This document shows positions 1 through 6,196 of a DNA stretch of 7,915 nt, piece after piece. Location: positions 1 to 7,915 of the forward strand of contig CALNBT010000228.1 of the NCBI GenBank assembly GCA_937874345.1, in the 5' to 3' direction. The position numbers were made by a program, and so were the translations under genes. The first letter of the stretch is position 1, and the number at the start of each line of letters is the position of its first letter. The notes under the pieces were generated by a model. That model was not told where the DNA came from and did no database searches. It saw only the letters and a program-made list of their open reading frames with translations. Origin of the DNA: an uncultured Prevotella sp. (GTDB lineage Bacteria > Bacteroidota > Bacteroidia > Bacteroidales > Bacteroidaceae).

Positions 1-92
1 TAAGAAGCACGATCATGCCAAGTAATATCTTACAGACTTTGTTCTATCGTTAATTTCCCTTAAAAAGTGCATTATTAATATCAACGAATACG

Positions 93-121
93 TCTGTTTT
101 CATCTTAATTGATTAATTTTG
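93..121 (+). promoter_or_regulatory. Probable Bacteroidetes-type promoter of rplU-rpmA
   Basis: TAATTTTG at 114-121 matches the Bacteroidetes -7 consensus TAnnTTTG exactly. A TCTG at 93-96, 17 nt upstream, is an imperfect match to the -33 element TTTG. Transcription would start at about 125-129, giving a leader of roughly 75 nt before the rplU ATG. The -7 match is seen directly; its use as a promoter is inferred from position and consensus. Confidence 0.6.
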
Positions 122-133
122 CACCGATTTAGT

Positions 134-195
134 CCGTTTAGGCTCTAATAAGTGCTGAATATAGGTCAGACGCCTGGCGGAGAAACCGTTTAAAC
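134..195 (+). promoter_or_regulatory. Structured rplU leader, candidate ribosomal protein autoregulatory element
   Basis: The leader contains two copies of CCGTTTA, at 134-140 and 186-192. The strand 172-180 (GCCTGGCGG) can pair with the first copy: a 9-bp stem, 134-143 with 172-180, with U139 bulged. This encloses a small hairpin (152-158 with 166-171, G154 bulged). Alternatively 176-180 can pair with the second copy at 186-190 across an AGAAA loop. The two folds exclude each other, and the downstream one sits 12 nt from the start codon. This resembles a translational switch of the kind ribosomal proteins use on their own mRNA. Binding by bL21 is inference. Confidence 0.4.
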
Positions 196-202
196 AATAA
201 TA

Positions 203-520
203 ATGTACGCAATCGTAGAAATTAACGGGCAGCAGTTCAAGGCAGAACAGGGCAAAAAACTCTTTGTTCACCACATCAAGGATGTGGAAGCTGGTAAGAC
301 TGTTGAATTCGACAAAGTGCTTCTTGTAGACAATGAAGGAGCAGTAACTGTCGGTGCACCAACTGTTGATGGGGCAAAAGTAGTAGTTGAAGTGGTTAAC
401 CCACTTGTAAAGGGTGACAAGGTCATCGTTTTCAAGATGAAGCGTCGTAAAGGCTATCGCGTAAAGAATGGCCATCGCGCTCAGTTCACCGAAGTAAAAG
501 TTCAACAAGTAATCGCTTAA
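203..520 (+). CDS. rplU: 50S ribosomal protein bL21
   Basis: The 105-residue product is full length for bL21, which is about 103 residues in E. coli. It is a beta-barrel protein that binds 23S rRNA in the large subunit. The family signature is visible from the N terminus (MYAIVEINGQQFKAEQGKKL), as is the basic C-terminal stretch at about 79-93 (KMKRRKGYRVKNGHRAQF) that contacts rRNA. The ATG at 203 is the start because the protein aligns from residue 1 with the family. There is no good Shine-Dalgarno: the only GGAG (179-182) is about 20 nt upstream, which is usual for Bacteroidetes and for highly expressed ribosomal genes there. It is first in a two-gene operon with rpmA, the order found across bacteria. 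The structured leader upstream may control it. Confidence 0.98.
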   Translation: MYAIVEINGQQFKAEQGKKLFVHHIKDVEAGKTVEFDKVLLVDNEGAVTVGAPTVDGAKVVVEVVNPLVKGDKVIVFKMKRRKGYRVKNGHRAQFTEVKVQQVIA

Positions 521-524
521 ATTT

Positions 525-530
525 AGGAGG
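525..530 (+). promoter_or_regulatory. Strong Shine-Dalgarno of rpmA
   Basis: AGGAGG lies 9 nt before the rpmA ATG and just after the rplU stop codon. It is a consensus anti-16S match. That is notable because no other gene start in this window has one, and Bacteroidetes genes usually lack it. It fixes the rpmA start and suggests independent ribosome loading between the two ribosomal protein genes. Confidence 0.8.
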
Positions 531-539
531 AATTCAACA

Positions 540-830
540 ATGGCACATAAAAAAGGTGTAGGTAGTTCTAAGAACGGCCGTGAATCAGCTTCACAGAGAT
601 TAGGCGTAAAAATTTGGGGAGGCCAGAGCATTATCGCCGGAAACATTATTGTTCGCCAGCGCGGTAACAAGCATTTTCCAGGTCAAAATGTAGCTCAGGG
701 CAAAGACGATACTTTGTATGCTCTTACAGATGGAGTTGTATACTTCCAAAAGGGCCGCAAGGATAGGAGTACCGTTTCGGTGCTTTCACCAGAAGCTTAC
801 GCTGAAAAAACAAAAAAAGCAGAAGCTTAA
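540..830 (+). CDS. rpmA: 50S ribosomal protein bL27
   Basis: The 96-residue protein begins MAHKKGVGSSKNGRESASQRLGVK, the family's conserved N terminus, which reaches toward the peptidyl transferase centre and helps position the tRNA acceptor ends. The middle block GNIIVRQRGNKHFPGQNV (about 34-51) is the other family hallmark. The lysine-rich tail (EAYAEKTKKAEA) extends about 10 residues beyond the E. coli protein (85 residues). There is no cleavable N-terminal extension of the Firmicutes type, since the mature Ala-His-Lys-Lys sequence follows the initiator Met directly. The gene starts 19 nt after rplU ends, behind a strong Shine-Dalgarno. A terminator hairpin begins 32 nt after its stop. Confidence 0.98.
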   Translation: MAHKKGVGSSKNGRESASQRLGVKIWGGQSIIAGNIIVRQRGNKHFPGQNVAQGKDDTLYALTDGVVYFQKGRKDRSTVSVLSPEAYAEKTKKAEA

Positions 831-862
831 CACGCTTCAAACCAATTATTCCAAACAAACAA

Positions 863-905
863 CAAACATCTCAACTCTCTTTCGAGAGTTGAGATGTTTG
901 CTTTT
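863..905 (+). terminator. Intrinsic terminator of the rplU-rpmA operon
   Basis: Positions 863-879 and 884-900 form a perfect 17-bp inverted repeat around a TTTC loop, followed directly by CTTTT. It lies 32 nt past the rpmA stop. The uridine tract is short, but the stem is long and uninterrupted. The complementary strand is also fairly T-rich beyond the stem, so it may work in both directions. Confidence 0.9.
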
Positions 906-906
906 A

Positions 907-1079
907 TAGACCTCAAATGACTGTCTTGCTGAGGACAGATTCAACCAATAACACGAATGTCAAAAGATGATGTCATTGCATCGAATCGGATCTCTTCTAC
1001 TGATGGCCGACACCAACATCCACAATCAAAACGTACTTGAAAATCCTGTCCAACATGATTCTATCTCAAAGAAAAATAG
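907..1079. other. Non-coding gap between rpmA terminator and serS promoter
   Basis: No gene is seen here. A 7-bp hairpin with a GCTG loop (921-927 with 932-938) is present. Its right arm, GGACAG at 933-938, could instead pair with CTGTCC at 1046-1051, and that pairing can be extended inward only with bulges. No tRNA, riboswitch or T-box-like element was recognised, even though an aminoacyl-tRNA synthetase gene follows. Confidence 0.6.
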
Positions 1080-1087
1080 TAACTTTG
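1080..1087 (+). promoter_or_regulatory. Probable -7 promoter element of the serS operon
   Basis: TAACTTTG matches TAnnTTTG exactly and lies 34 nt before the serS ATG, so transcription would start about 28 nt upstream of the gene. No convincing TTTG -33 element is seen at the expected distance, so the call rests on one motif and its position. Confidence 0.5.
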
Positions 1088-1121
1088 TCTGCAAAATGAT
1101 CATTCATTAATAACACAAGAT

Positions 1122-2411
1122 ATGCTTACACTTAAACTCATCAGTGAGGAAACTGAACGTGTGATCAAAGGTTTGGAAAAGAAACATTTCGATGGAGCAA
1201 AAGAAACAATCGAAAAAGTTCTTGACTTGGACAGGGAGCGCCGTGAATCTCAACAAAAACTTGACAAAAATAAACAGGAAGCCAATATTCTTTCCAAAGA
1301 AATTGGCTTATTGATCAAGGAGAAAAAGCATGAAGAGGCTGACGGAACAAAGAAGAAGGTTGCAGCTCTAAAAGAAGAGGCAAAAGTATTGCAGTCTGCT
1401 ATGGAGACAGCAGAGAAAAATTTGACTGACCTCCTGTTAACAATTCCAAATGTACCTAACGATCAGGTACCCGAAGGAAAAGATGCATCTGGAAATATTG
1501 TAGTCAAAGAGGGCGGTGTTATTCCCAATTTGCCAGAAGATGCTCTTTGTCATTGGGATTTAGCCAAGAAATTCAATCTCATTGATTTTGACTTAGGTGT
1601 AAAAATCACAGGGGCCGGCTTCCCATTATATATTGGCAAGATGGCACGTTTCCAACGTGCTTTGGAAGCTTTCTTTTTGGACGAAGCACGCAAATCAGGC
1701 TATCTTGAGGTACAGCCACCACTTGTTGTCAACCAAGCATCTGGATTAGGAACCGGACAGCTACCTGACAAAGAGGGGCAGATGTATCACGCAGAGGTGG
1801 ACGACTTGTACATGATCCCTACAGCCGAGGTTCCAGTAACCAACATCTTCCGTGATGAGATCTTGGATGAGAAGGATTTACCAATTCAGCGTTGTGCCTA
1901 TTCTGCTTGTTTCCGTCGCGAAGCCGGCTCTTATGGTAAAGATGTCAGAGGTTTGAATCGACTTCATCAGTTTGACAAAGTTGAAATTGTTAGAATCGAC
2001 AAGCCGGAGCACTCGTATGAATCGCTCAAAGAAATGCTGAATCATGTTGAAGGTTTGTGCAAAAAACTGGAACTCCCCTATCACATTCTAAAACTTTGTG
2101 GTGGAGACATCAGCTTTACTGCTGCGTTGTGTTTTGATTTCGAGGTTTGGAGTGCTGCTCAAAAGCGTTGGTTGGAAGTTTCATCCGTGTCTAATTTTGA
2201 AAGCTATCAAGCCAATCGGCTTCATTGCCGCTATCGACACACTGAAGATGGCAAGATTGAGTTATGCCATACCTTGAATGGATCGGCTTTAGCGTTGCCC
2301 CGCATCGTTGCTGCCATTCTTGAGAATAACCAAACGCCTGAAGGAATTCGTGTACCGAAAGCACTCATCCCCTACTGCGGATTTGATATGATTGACGAGA
2401 AGAACTTTTAA
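1122..2411 (+). CDS. serS: Seryl-tRNA synthetase (class II)
   Basis: This cytoplasmic enzyme attaches serine to tRNASer, and to tRNASec where present, using ATP. At 429 residues it is full length (E. coli 430). Residues about 1-110 are charged and helical, the long antiparallel coiled-coil arm that grips the extra arm of tRNASer. The catalytic core follows. Motif 2 is at 264-284 (FRREAGSYGKDVRGLNRLHQF, with ATP-binding R265 and E267). The serine-binding region includes TAEVPVTN and CGGDISF, and motif 3 is at 385-394 (LNGSALALPR). The segment LEVSSVSNFESYQANR is also conserved. The ATG at 1122 is chosen because MLTLKLI matches the usual SerRS N terminus. There is no Shine-Dalgarno. It leads a four-gene cluster, with the next ATG only 5 nt after its stop. 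Confidence 0.98.
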   Translation: MLTLKLISEETERVIKGLEKKHFDGAKETIEKVLDLDRERRESQQKLDKNKQEANILSKEIGLLIKEKKHEEADGTKKKVAALKEEAKVLQSAMETAEKNLTDLLLTIPNVPNDQVPEGKDASGNIVVKEGGVIPNLPEDALCHWDLAKKFNLIDFDLGVKITGAGFPLYIGKMARFQRALEAFFLDEARKSGYLEVQPPLVVNQASGLGTGQLPDKEGQMYHAEVDDLYMIPTAEVPVTNIFRDEILDEKDLPIQRCAYSACFRREAGSYGKDVRGLNRLHQFDKVEIVRIDKPEHSYESLKEMLNHVEGLCKKLELPYHILKLCGGDISFTAALCFDFEVWSAAQKRWLEVSSVSNFESYQANRLHCRYRHTEDGKIELCHTLNGSALALPRIVAAILENNQTPEGIRVPKALIPYCGFDMIDEKNF

Positions 2412-2416
2412 CCATT

Positions 2417-4768
2417 ATGAATAAAATCATTCGAAAGGAACAACTATCAGAGAAAGTCTTCCTTTTTGAGATTGAGGCTCCATTGATTGCCAAGAGTCGC
2501 AAGCCTGGTAACTTTGTGATTGTCCGAGTTGGCAAAAAAGGCGAAAGAATGCCTTTAACTATTGCCGGTGCCAATATCAAACAAGGAACCATCACACTCG
2601 TTGTACAAAAAGTTGGCCTCTCCTCAGTCAAACTATGTAACTTAAACGTTGGCGAAGAAGTAACCGATGTAGTAGGTCCCTTAGGTAATGCCACACACAT
2701 TGAAAATTTTGGCACTGTTGTCTGTGCTGGCGGCGGTGTAGGAATTGCCCCCATGCTGCCCATTATCAAAGCATTGAAAGAAGCAGGCAACCGAGTTCTC
2801 TCTGTATTAGCCGGAAGAACAAAAGAACTTGTCATCATGGTTGATGAGGTGCAGAAATACTCTGATCAAGTAATCATTATGACCGATGATGGTAGTTATG
2901 GAGAGAAGGGTGTGGTCACAGTAGGTTTGGAGAAGTTTATTCAGCAAGAACATATCGACAAGGTTTTTGCACTTGGACCTCCTATCATGATGAAATTTTG
3001 CTGCCTGCTGACTCAAAAATACGACATTCCGACCATTGTCTCACTCAATACTATCATGGTCGATGGTACAGGCATGTGCGGTGCATGTCGTCTCACCATT
3101 GGTGGCAAGACAAAATTTGTATGTATCGACGGCCCCGAATTCGATGGTGCATTAGTCGATTGGGATGAGATGTTCAAGCGCATGGGCACATTCAAGAATG
3201 TTGAACGCGAAGACATGGAACATTATCAGCAACATATTGATAAAGTTAATGGCTGTGAGCGCACTCAAACGACTGTGGTAACCATGGACGTCGAGCCAAC
3301 TCAGGATAGCATTGAAGTGCTGACCGATCGCAAATCGCCTTGGCGCACCGAGTTAAGAGCCAGTATGAAAGCCAAAGAACGTACCGCAATCCCACGCGTA
3401 CAAATGCCAGAACTGGACCCTGTTTACCGGGCTACCACTCGGACCGAAGAAGTAAACAAAGGCTTAACAAAAGAGATGGCACTGACTGAAGCCAAGCGTT
3501 GTTTGGATTGTGCAAAACCTACTTGTATTGAAGGTTGCCCTGTTAGCATCGACATCCCTTCGTTTATCAAGAATATTGAACGCGGCCAATTCCTGGCAGC
3601 AGCAAAAGTATTGAAGAACACTTCAGCCCTGCCGGCCGTCTGTGGTCGCGTTTGCCCTCAAGAAAAGCAGTGCGAAAGCAAATGTATTCATCTCAAGATG
3701 AACGAACCGGCCGTAGCTATCGGTCATTTGGAACGATTTGCGGCCGACTTTGAACGCGAAAGCGGAATGATGTCTGTCCCAAAACTGGCTCCATCAAACG
3801 GTATCAAGGTTGCTGTAGTGGGTTCAGGCCCCGCAGGGTTAAGCTTTGCTGGCGATATGGCAAAGAGCGGCTTCAGTGTGTATGTCTTCGAAGCCTTACA
3901 CGAAATTGGTGGCGTATTAAAATATGGCATTCCAGAGTTTCGTCTTCCCAATGCCATTGTTGATGTTGAAATCGACAACCTTCAGCAAATGGGTGTCCAC
4001 TTCCAAACCGACTGCATTGTTGGAAGAACCATCTCTATTGAAGATCTGGAATCTAAAGGATTCAAAGGTATCTTCGTTGGTTCAGGTGCCGGTCTGCCGA
4101 ACTTTATGGGCATTCCCGGTGAGAACGCCATCAACATCATGTCTTCTAACGAATATCTTACGCGCGTTAACTTGATGGATGCGGCAGATCCGTCGGCCGA
4201 TACCCCCATCAACCTAGGAAAACGAGTCATGGTTGTCGGTGGTGGCAATACCGCAATGGACTCTTGCCGTACGGCCAAACGTTTAGGCGCCGATGTAACG
4301 TTGGTTTACCGTCGCTCAGAGACAGAGATGCCTGCCCGTCTGGAGGAAGTGAAACATGCGAAAGAAGAAGGCATCCATTTTATGTGTCTGCATAACCCAA
4401 TAGAATATCTCACTGATGACGATGGTGCTGTAAAGGCTGCCGTTTTGCAAGTTATGGAACTGGGCGAACCTGATGCCAGCGGTCGTCGCAGTCCGGTGCC
4501 AGTAGAAGGAAAGACGGTAACATTAGATGTTGACCAAGTAATCGTTGCTGTAGGTGTTTCGCCAAATCCTTTGGTACCAAAATCAATCAAAGGACTGGCG
4601 TTAGGCCGTAAGAACACCATCGTTGTAAACGAACAAATGCAATCAAGCATAGATGATATCTATGCAGGCGGTGACATCGTCAGAGGTGGCGCTACCGTGA
4701 TTTTGGCCATGGGCGATGGCAGAAGAGCTGCAGCAAGTATGGCTACACGACTTTCGACGGTAAAATGA
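2417..4768 (+). CDS. nfnAB: Fused NfnA-NfnB type NADH-dependent ferredoxin:NADP+ oxidoreductase
   Basis: The 783-residue protein joins two flavoproteins that are separate subunits in Thermotoga and Clostridium Nfn. Residues 1 to about 255 form a ferredoxin-reductase/PyrK-like domain. It has an FAD segment (ERMPLTIA, 43-50), an NAD-binding loop (CAGGGVGIAPM, 103-113) and a [2Fe-2S] region with C221, C224 and C236, plus D216 as a possible fourth ligand. Residues about 340-783 resemble the glutamate synthase small subunit. Cys quartets lie at 362/365/370/374 and 409/413/419/423 for two [4Fe-4S] clusters. An FAD Rossmann motif (GSGPAG, 469-474), an NADPH motif (GGGNTA, 608-613; YRR 631-633) and a closing GGD (751-753) follow. 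Such fusions are often annotated as dihydroorotate dehydrogenase electron-transfer subunit/glutamate synthase. Electron bifurcation (NADH and reduced ferredoxin to NADPH) is inferred from family. It lies between serS and a 4-nt overlap with the next gene. The symbol is descriptive. Confidence 0.9.
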   Translation: MNKIIRKEQLSEKVFLFEIEAPLIAKSRKPGNFVIVRVGKKGERMPLTIAGANIKQGTITLVVQKVGLSSVKLCNLNVGEEVTDVVGPLGNATHIENFGTVVCAGGGVGIAPMLPIIKALKEAGNRVLSVLAGRTKELVIMVDEVQKYSDQVIIMTDDGSYGEKGVVTVGLEKFIQQEHIDKVFALGPPIMMKFCCLLTQKYDIPTIVSLNTIMVDGTGMCGACRLTIGGKTKFVCIDGPEFDGALVDWDEMFKRMGTFKNVEREDMEHYQQHIDKVNGCERTQTTVVTMDVEPTQDSIEVLTDRKSPWRTELRASMKAKERTAIPRVQMPELDPVYRATTRTEEVNKGLTKEMALTEAKRCLDCAKPTCIEGCPVSIDIPSFIKNIERGQFLAAAKVLKNTSALPAVCGRVCPQEKQCESKCIHLKMNEPAVAIGHLERFAADFERESGMMSVPKLAPSNGIKVAVVGSGPAGLSFAGDMAKSGFSVYVFEALHEIGGVLKYGIPEFRLPNAIVDVEIDNLQQMGVHFQTDCIVGRTISIEDLESKGFKGIFVGSGAGLPNFMGIPGENAINIMSSNEYLTRVNLMDAADPSADTPINLGKRVMVVGGGNTAMDSCRTAKRLGADVTLVYRRSETEMPARLEEVKHAKEEGIHFMCLHNPIEYLTDDDGAVKAAVLQVMELGEPDASGRRSPVPVEGKTVTLDVDQVIVAVGVSPNPLVPKSIKGLALGRKNTIVVNEQMQSSIDDIYAGGDIVRGGATVILAMGDGRRAAASMATRLSTVK

Positions 4769-5133
4769 CAGGAGTTCAGACCGTATTACTTTTAATACTG
4801 AGTAATGTTTTCATGACAATTGCTTGGTATGGTCATCTTAAACTACAACAAACAGGGTTCAGTTCAAACTGGCCCCTGTTTGCTGTTATACTATTCTCGT
4901 GGACTTTGGCATTCTTTGAATATTGTTGCCAGGTACCGGCAAACCGTATGGGGTATGCAGGCAATGGAGGTCCTTTTTCACTCGTCCAGCTCAAGGTTAT
5001 CCAAGAGGTTATCAGCTTGATTGTATTTGGAGTATTGTCTTCTATATTCTTTCAAACGGGAGGCTTGCATTGGAATCATCTAGCTGCTTTCGGATGTCTG
5101 ATACTTGCAGTTTATCTTGTCTTCATGAAATAG
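4765..5133 (+). CDS. DUF486 (DMT-like) small membrane protein
   Basis: This 122-residue protein has four predicted membrane segments, at about 4-22, 36-54, 78-97 and 103-121. It carries the DUF486 signatures SNVFMTIAWYGHLK (13-26), FEYCCQVPANRMGY (51-64) and FSLVQLKVIQEV (71-82). The family has the size and topology of half a drug/metabolite transporter and could act as a dimer, but no substrate is known and I do not assign one. The start ATG overlaps the preceding stop (ATGA), so translation is probably coupled to the fused oxidoreductase. The next gene starts 1 nt after its stop. The position inside a tRNA/redox operon is conserved-looking but unexplained. Confidence 0.9.
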   Translation: MTGVQTVLLLILSNVFMTIAWYGHLKLQQTGFSSNWPLFAVILFSWTLAFFEYCCQVPANRMGYAGNGGPFSLVQLKVIQEVISLIVFGVLSSIFFQTGGLHWNHLAAFGCLILAVYLVFMK

Positions 5134-5134
5134 T

Positions 5135-5860
5135 ATGCATACCGTAGAGCAAGAATTAGAACAAAGAATAGTCAAGCGGTTTCAAAAAGGCCTTACAGAC
5201 TATCAGTTGATAGATGATGGAGACAAGATTCTGATTGGACTGTCTGGGGGCAAAGACTCTCTTTGCCTATTAGAGATGCTTGCCCGGCGCAGTAAAATCT
5301 TCAAGCCTCGTTTTTCTGTAGAGGCCGTTCATGTCATCATGGAAAATATTCCGTATCAGTCAGATTTAGATTATCTTGAAAATTTTTCGTCATCCCTTGG
5401 AATCAAGCTTCATGTACTGACAACAAAATTTGAAGAATCTGGCAAGAAGGAAAAGTCAAACTGCTTTCTATGTTCCTGGAACCGGCGAAAGATGATGTTT
5501 GATTTCGCAAAAAAAAATGGGTTTAACAAGATTGCATTTGGACATCACATGGACGACATCCTCCACACGACCATGATGAACGAATATTTTCAGGGCAGAT
5601 ATGGTACCATGCCTGTGAAACTGAAAATGCAAAAAATGCCCATTACCATTATTCGTCCCTTGTGTCTGGAACACGAATCAGATATTGTACAGTACGCTGC
5701 CAACCAGCATTATCAGAAACAAAAGAAATGTTGTCCATTCGAATCGGATACGCACCGTGCTGATATCCGACGTATTTTCAACGAATTGGAGGCTCTCAAT
5801 CCAGAAACAAGATATTCGATGTGGAACGCTTTAACAAGAGATGGAAAACTAATTGAATAA
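5135..5860 (+). CDS. ttcA: TtcA-family tRNA 2-thiocytidine(32) synthetase
   Basis: This PP-loop ATPase family activates C32 of certain tRNAs by adenylation and replaces its oxygen with sulfur, using a [4Fe-4S] cluster. The PP-loop is SGGKDS at 37-42, in the context KILIGLSGGKDS. A CxxC pair (C110, C113, SNCFLCSWNRR) matches the cluster-binding CSLC of TtcA. GHHMDD (136-141) is the conserved downstream motif. A third cluster ligand is probably C199 or C200 (KKCCPFESDTHR). At 241 residues it is shorter than E. coli TtcA (311), mainly by trimmed ends, and no N- or C-terminal zinc fingers of the TtuA type are present. A run of nine A (5509-5517) lies in frame within codons 125-128. It ends the serS cluster. 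TilS or another PP-loop thiolase is less likely given the CxxC. Confidence 0.9.
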   Translation: MHTVEQELEQRIVKRFQKGLTDYQLIDDGDKILIGLSGGKDSLCLLEMLARRSKIFKPRFSVEAVHVIMENIPYQSDLDYLENFSSSLGIKLHVLTTKFEESGKKEKSNCFLCSWNRRKMMFDFAKKNGFNKIAFGHHMDDILHTTMMNEYFQGRYGTMPVKLKMQKMPITIIRPLCLEHESDIVQYAANQHYQKQKKCCPFESDTHRADIRRIFNELEALNPETRYSMWNALTRDGKLIE

Positions 5861-6183
5861 TAATGTTTTATGATTAAAGACTCTTTTTCCACTTTACCAT
5901 CGAATATCCAAATATTACCCCCAAATAAGTTGAACTTTCATCCTACCAGACCTTAAACACAGAATGTCCTGAAAGTTGAAAACAAGATTGGGCAACGTTT
6001 TGCAAAAGCATGCAAATTGCTCTTCGATACCAATGACTTTGACGGTCAATATCACTAACATCGACGTCCAATATGCATGCATTTGCCTATCCCTATTCTT
6101 TTGTCATTCATTCAGTCATAATCGGTAGGCTTGGTGAAAGCATTTTTTCTTGATGAAACCATCACGTTTTACAGTAAAATTTG
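5861..6183. other. Long intergenic region after ttcA
   Basis: No coding sequence is supported here. There is no canonical terminator right after ttcA, only a short T-run at 5883-5888 with no stem before it. The octamer AAGTTGAA occurs twice as a direct repeat (5927-5934 and 5973-5980), and AACTTTCA (5933-5940) pairs with TGAAAGTT (5970-5977). A large imperfect palindrome occupies 6002-6086 and is listed separately. Confidence 0.7.
6002..6086. repeat. Large imperfect palindrome in the intergenic region
   Basis: Position i pairs with 12088-i across almost the whole element. The outer arms 6002-6019 and 6069-6086 pair at 16 of 18 positions, with mismatches at 6007/6081 and 6015/6073. Further in, 6024-6028 pairs with 6060-6064 and 6034-6036 with 6052-6054. 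6039-6043 pairs with 6045-6049 around a centre at G6044. In total 31 of 42 arm positions pair in one register. It may be an RNA hairpin, a terminator-like structure for the serS operon or a MITE-like remnant. The sequence does not decide between these. Confidence 0.7.
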
Positions 6184-6191
6184 TATCTTTG
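6184..6191 (+). promoter_or_regulatory. -7 promoter element directly before the PD40 gene
   Basis: TATCTTTG is an exact TAnnTTTG match ending 5 nt before the ATG at 6197. With transcription starting several nt beyond the motif, the mRNA would begin at or next to that ATG. The gene may therefore be leaderless, or translated from the second in-frame ATG at 6206. No clear TTTG is seen at the -33 distance. Confidence 0.55.
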
Positions 6192-6196
6192 TCAAA

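Noticed and set aside
1..92. Possible 3' end of an upstream gene (window begins with TAA) or a second promoter (AGACTTTG at 34-41)
   Set aside because: There is no sequence before the TAA to test, and the AGACTTTG does not match TA at the first two positions. Nothing here can be supported.
50..103. Minus-strand 17-codon ORF (starts MKTDVFVDINN) upstream of rplU
   Set aside because: It is too short, has no promoter motif, no ribosome site and no recognisable product.
113..670. 185-codon reading frame on the minus strand
   Set aside because: It lies antisense to rplU and rpmA, both certain genes, and its Cys- and Phe-rich product resembles no protein family.
907..1079. T-box or other amino-acid-responsive leader before serS
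   Set aside because: No T-box sequence or specifier stem is visible, such leaders are not expected in Bacteroidetes, and the predicted transcription start lies downstream of this region.
2417..4768. Annotation as dihydroorotate dehydrogenase electron-transfer subunit plus glutamate synthase small subunit
   Set aside because: The domains resemble those proteins, but the whole architecture matches fused NfnA-NfnB, and no catalytic pyrD or gltB partner lies nearby.
6131..6196. Upstream in-frame extension of the PD40 gene from a TTG codon
   Set aside because: It would place 22 residues in front of a clear signal peptide, and it includes the TATCTTTG promoter motif. The ATG at 6197 is the better start.
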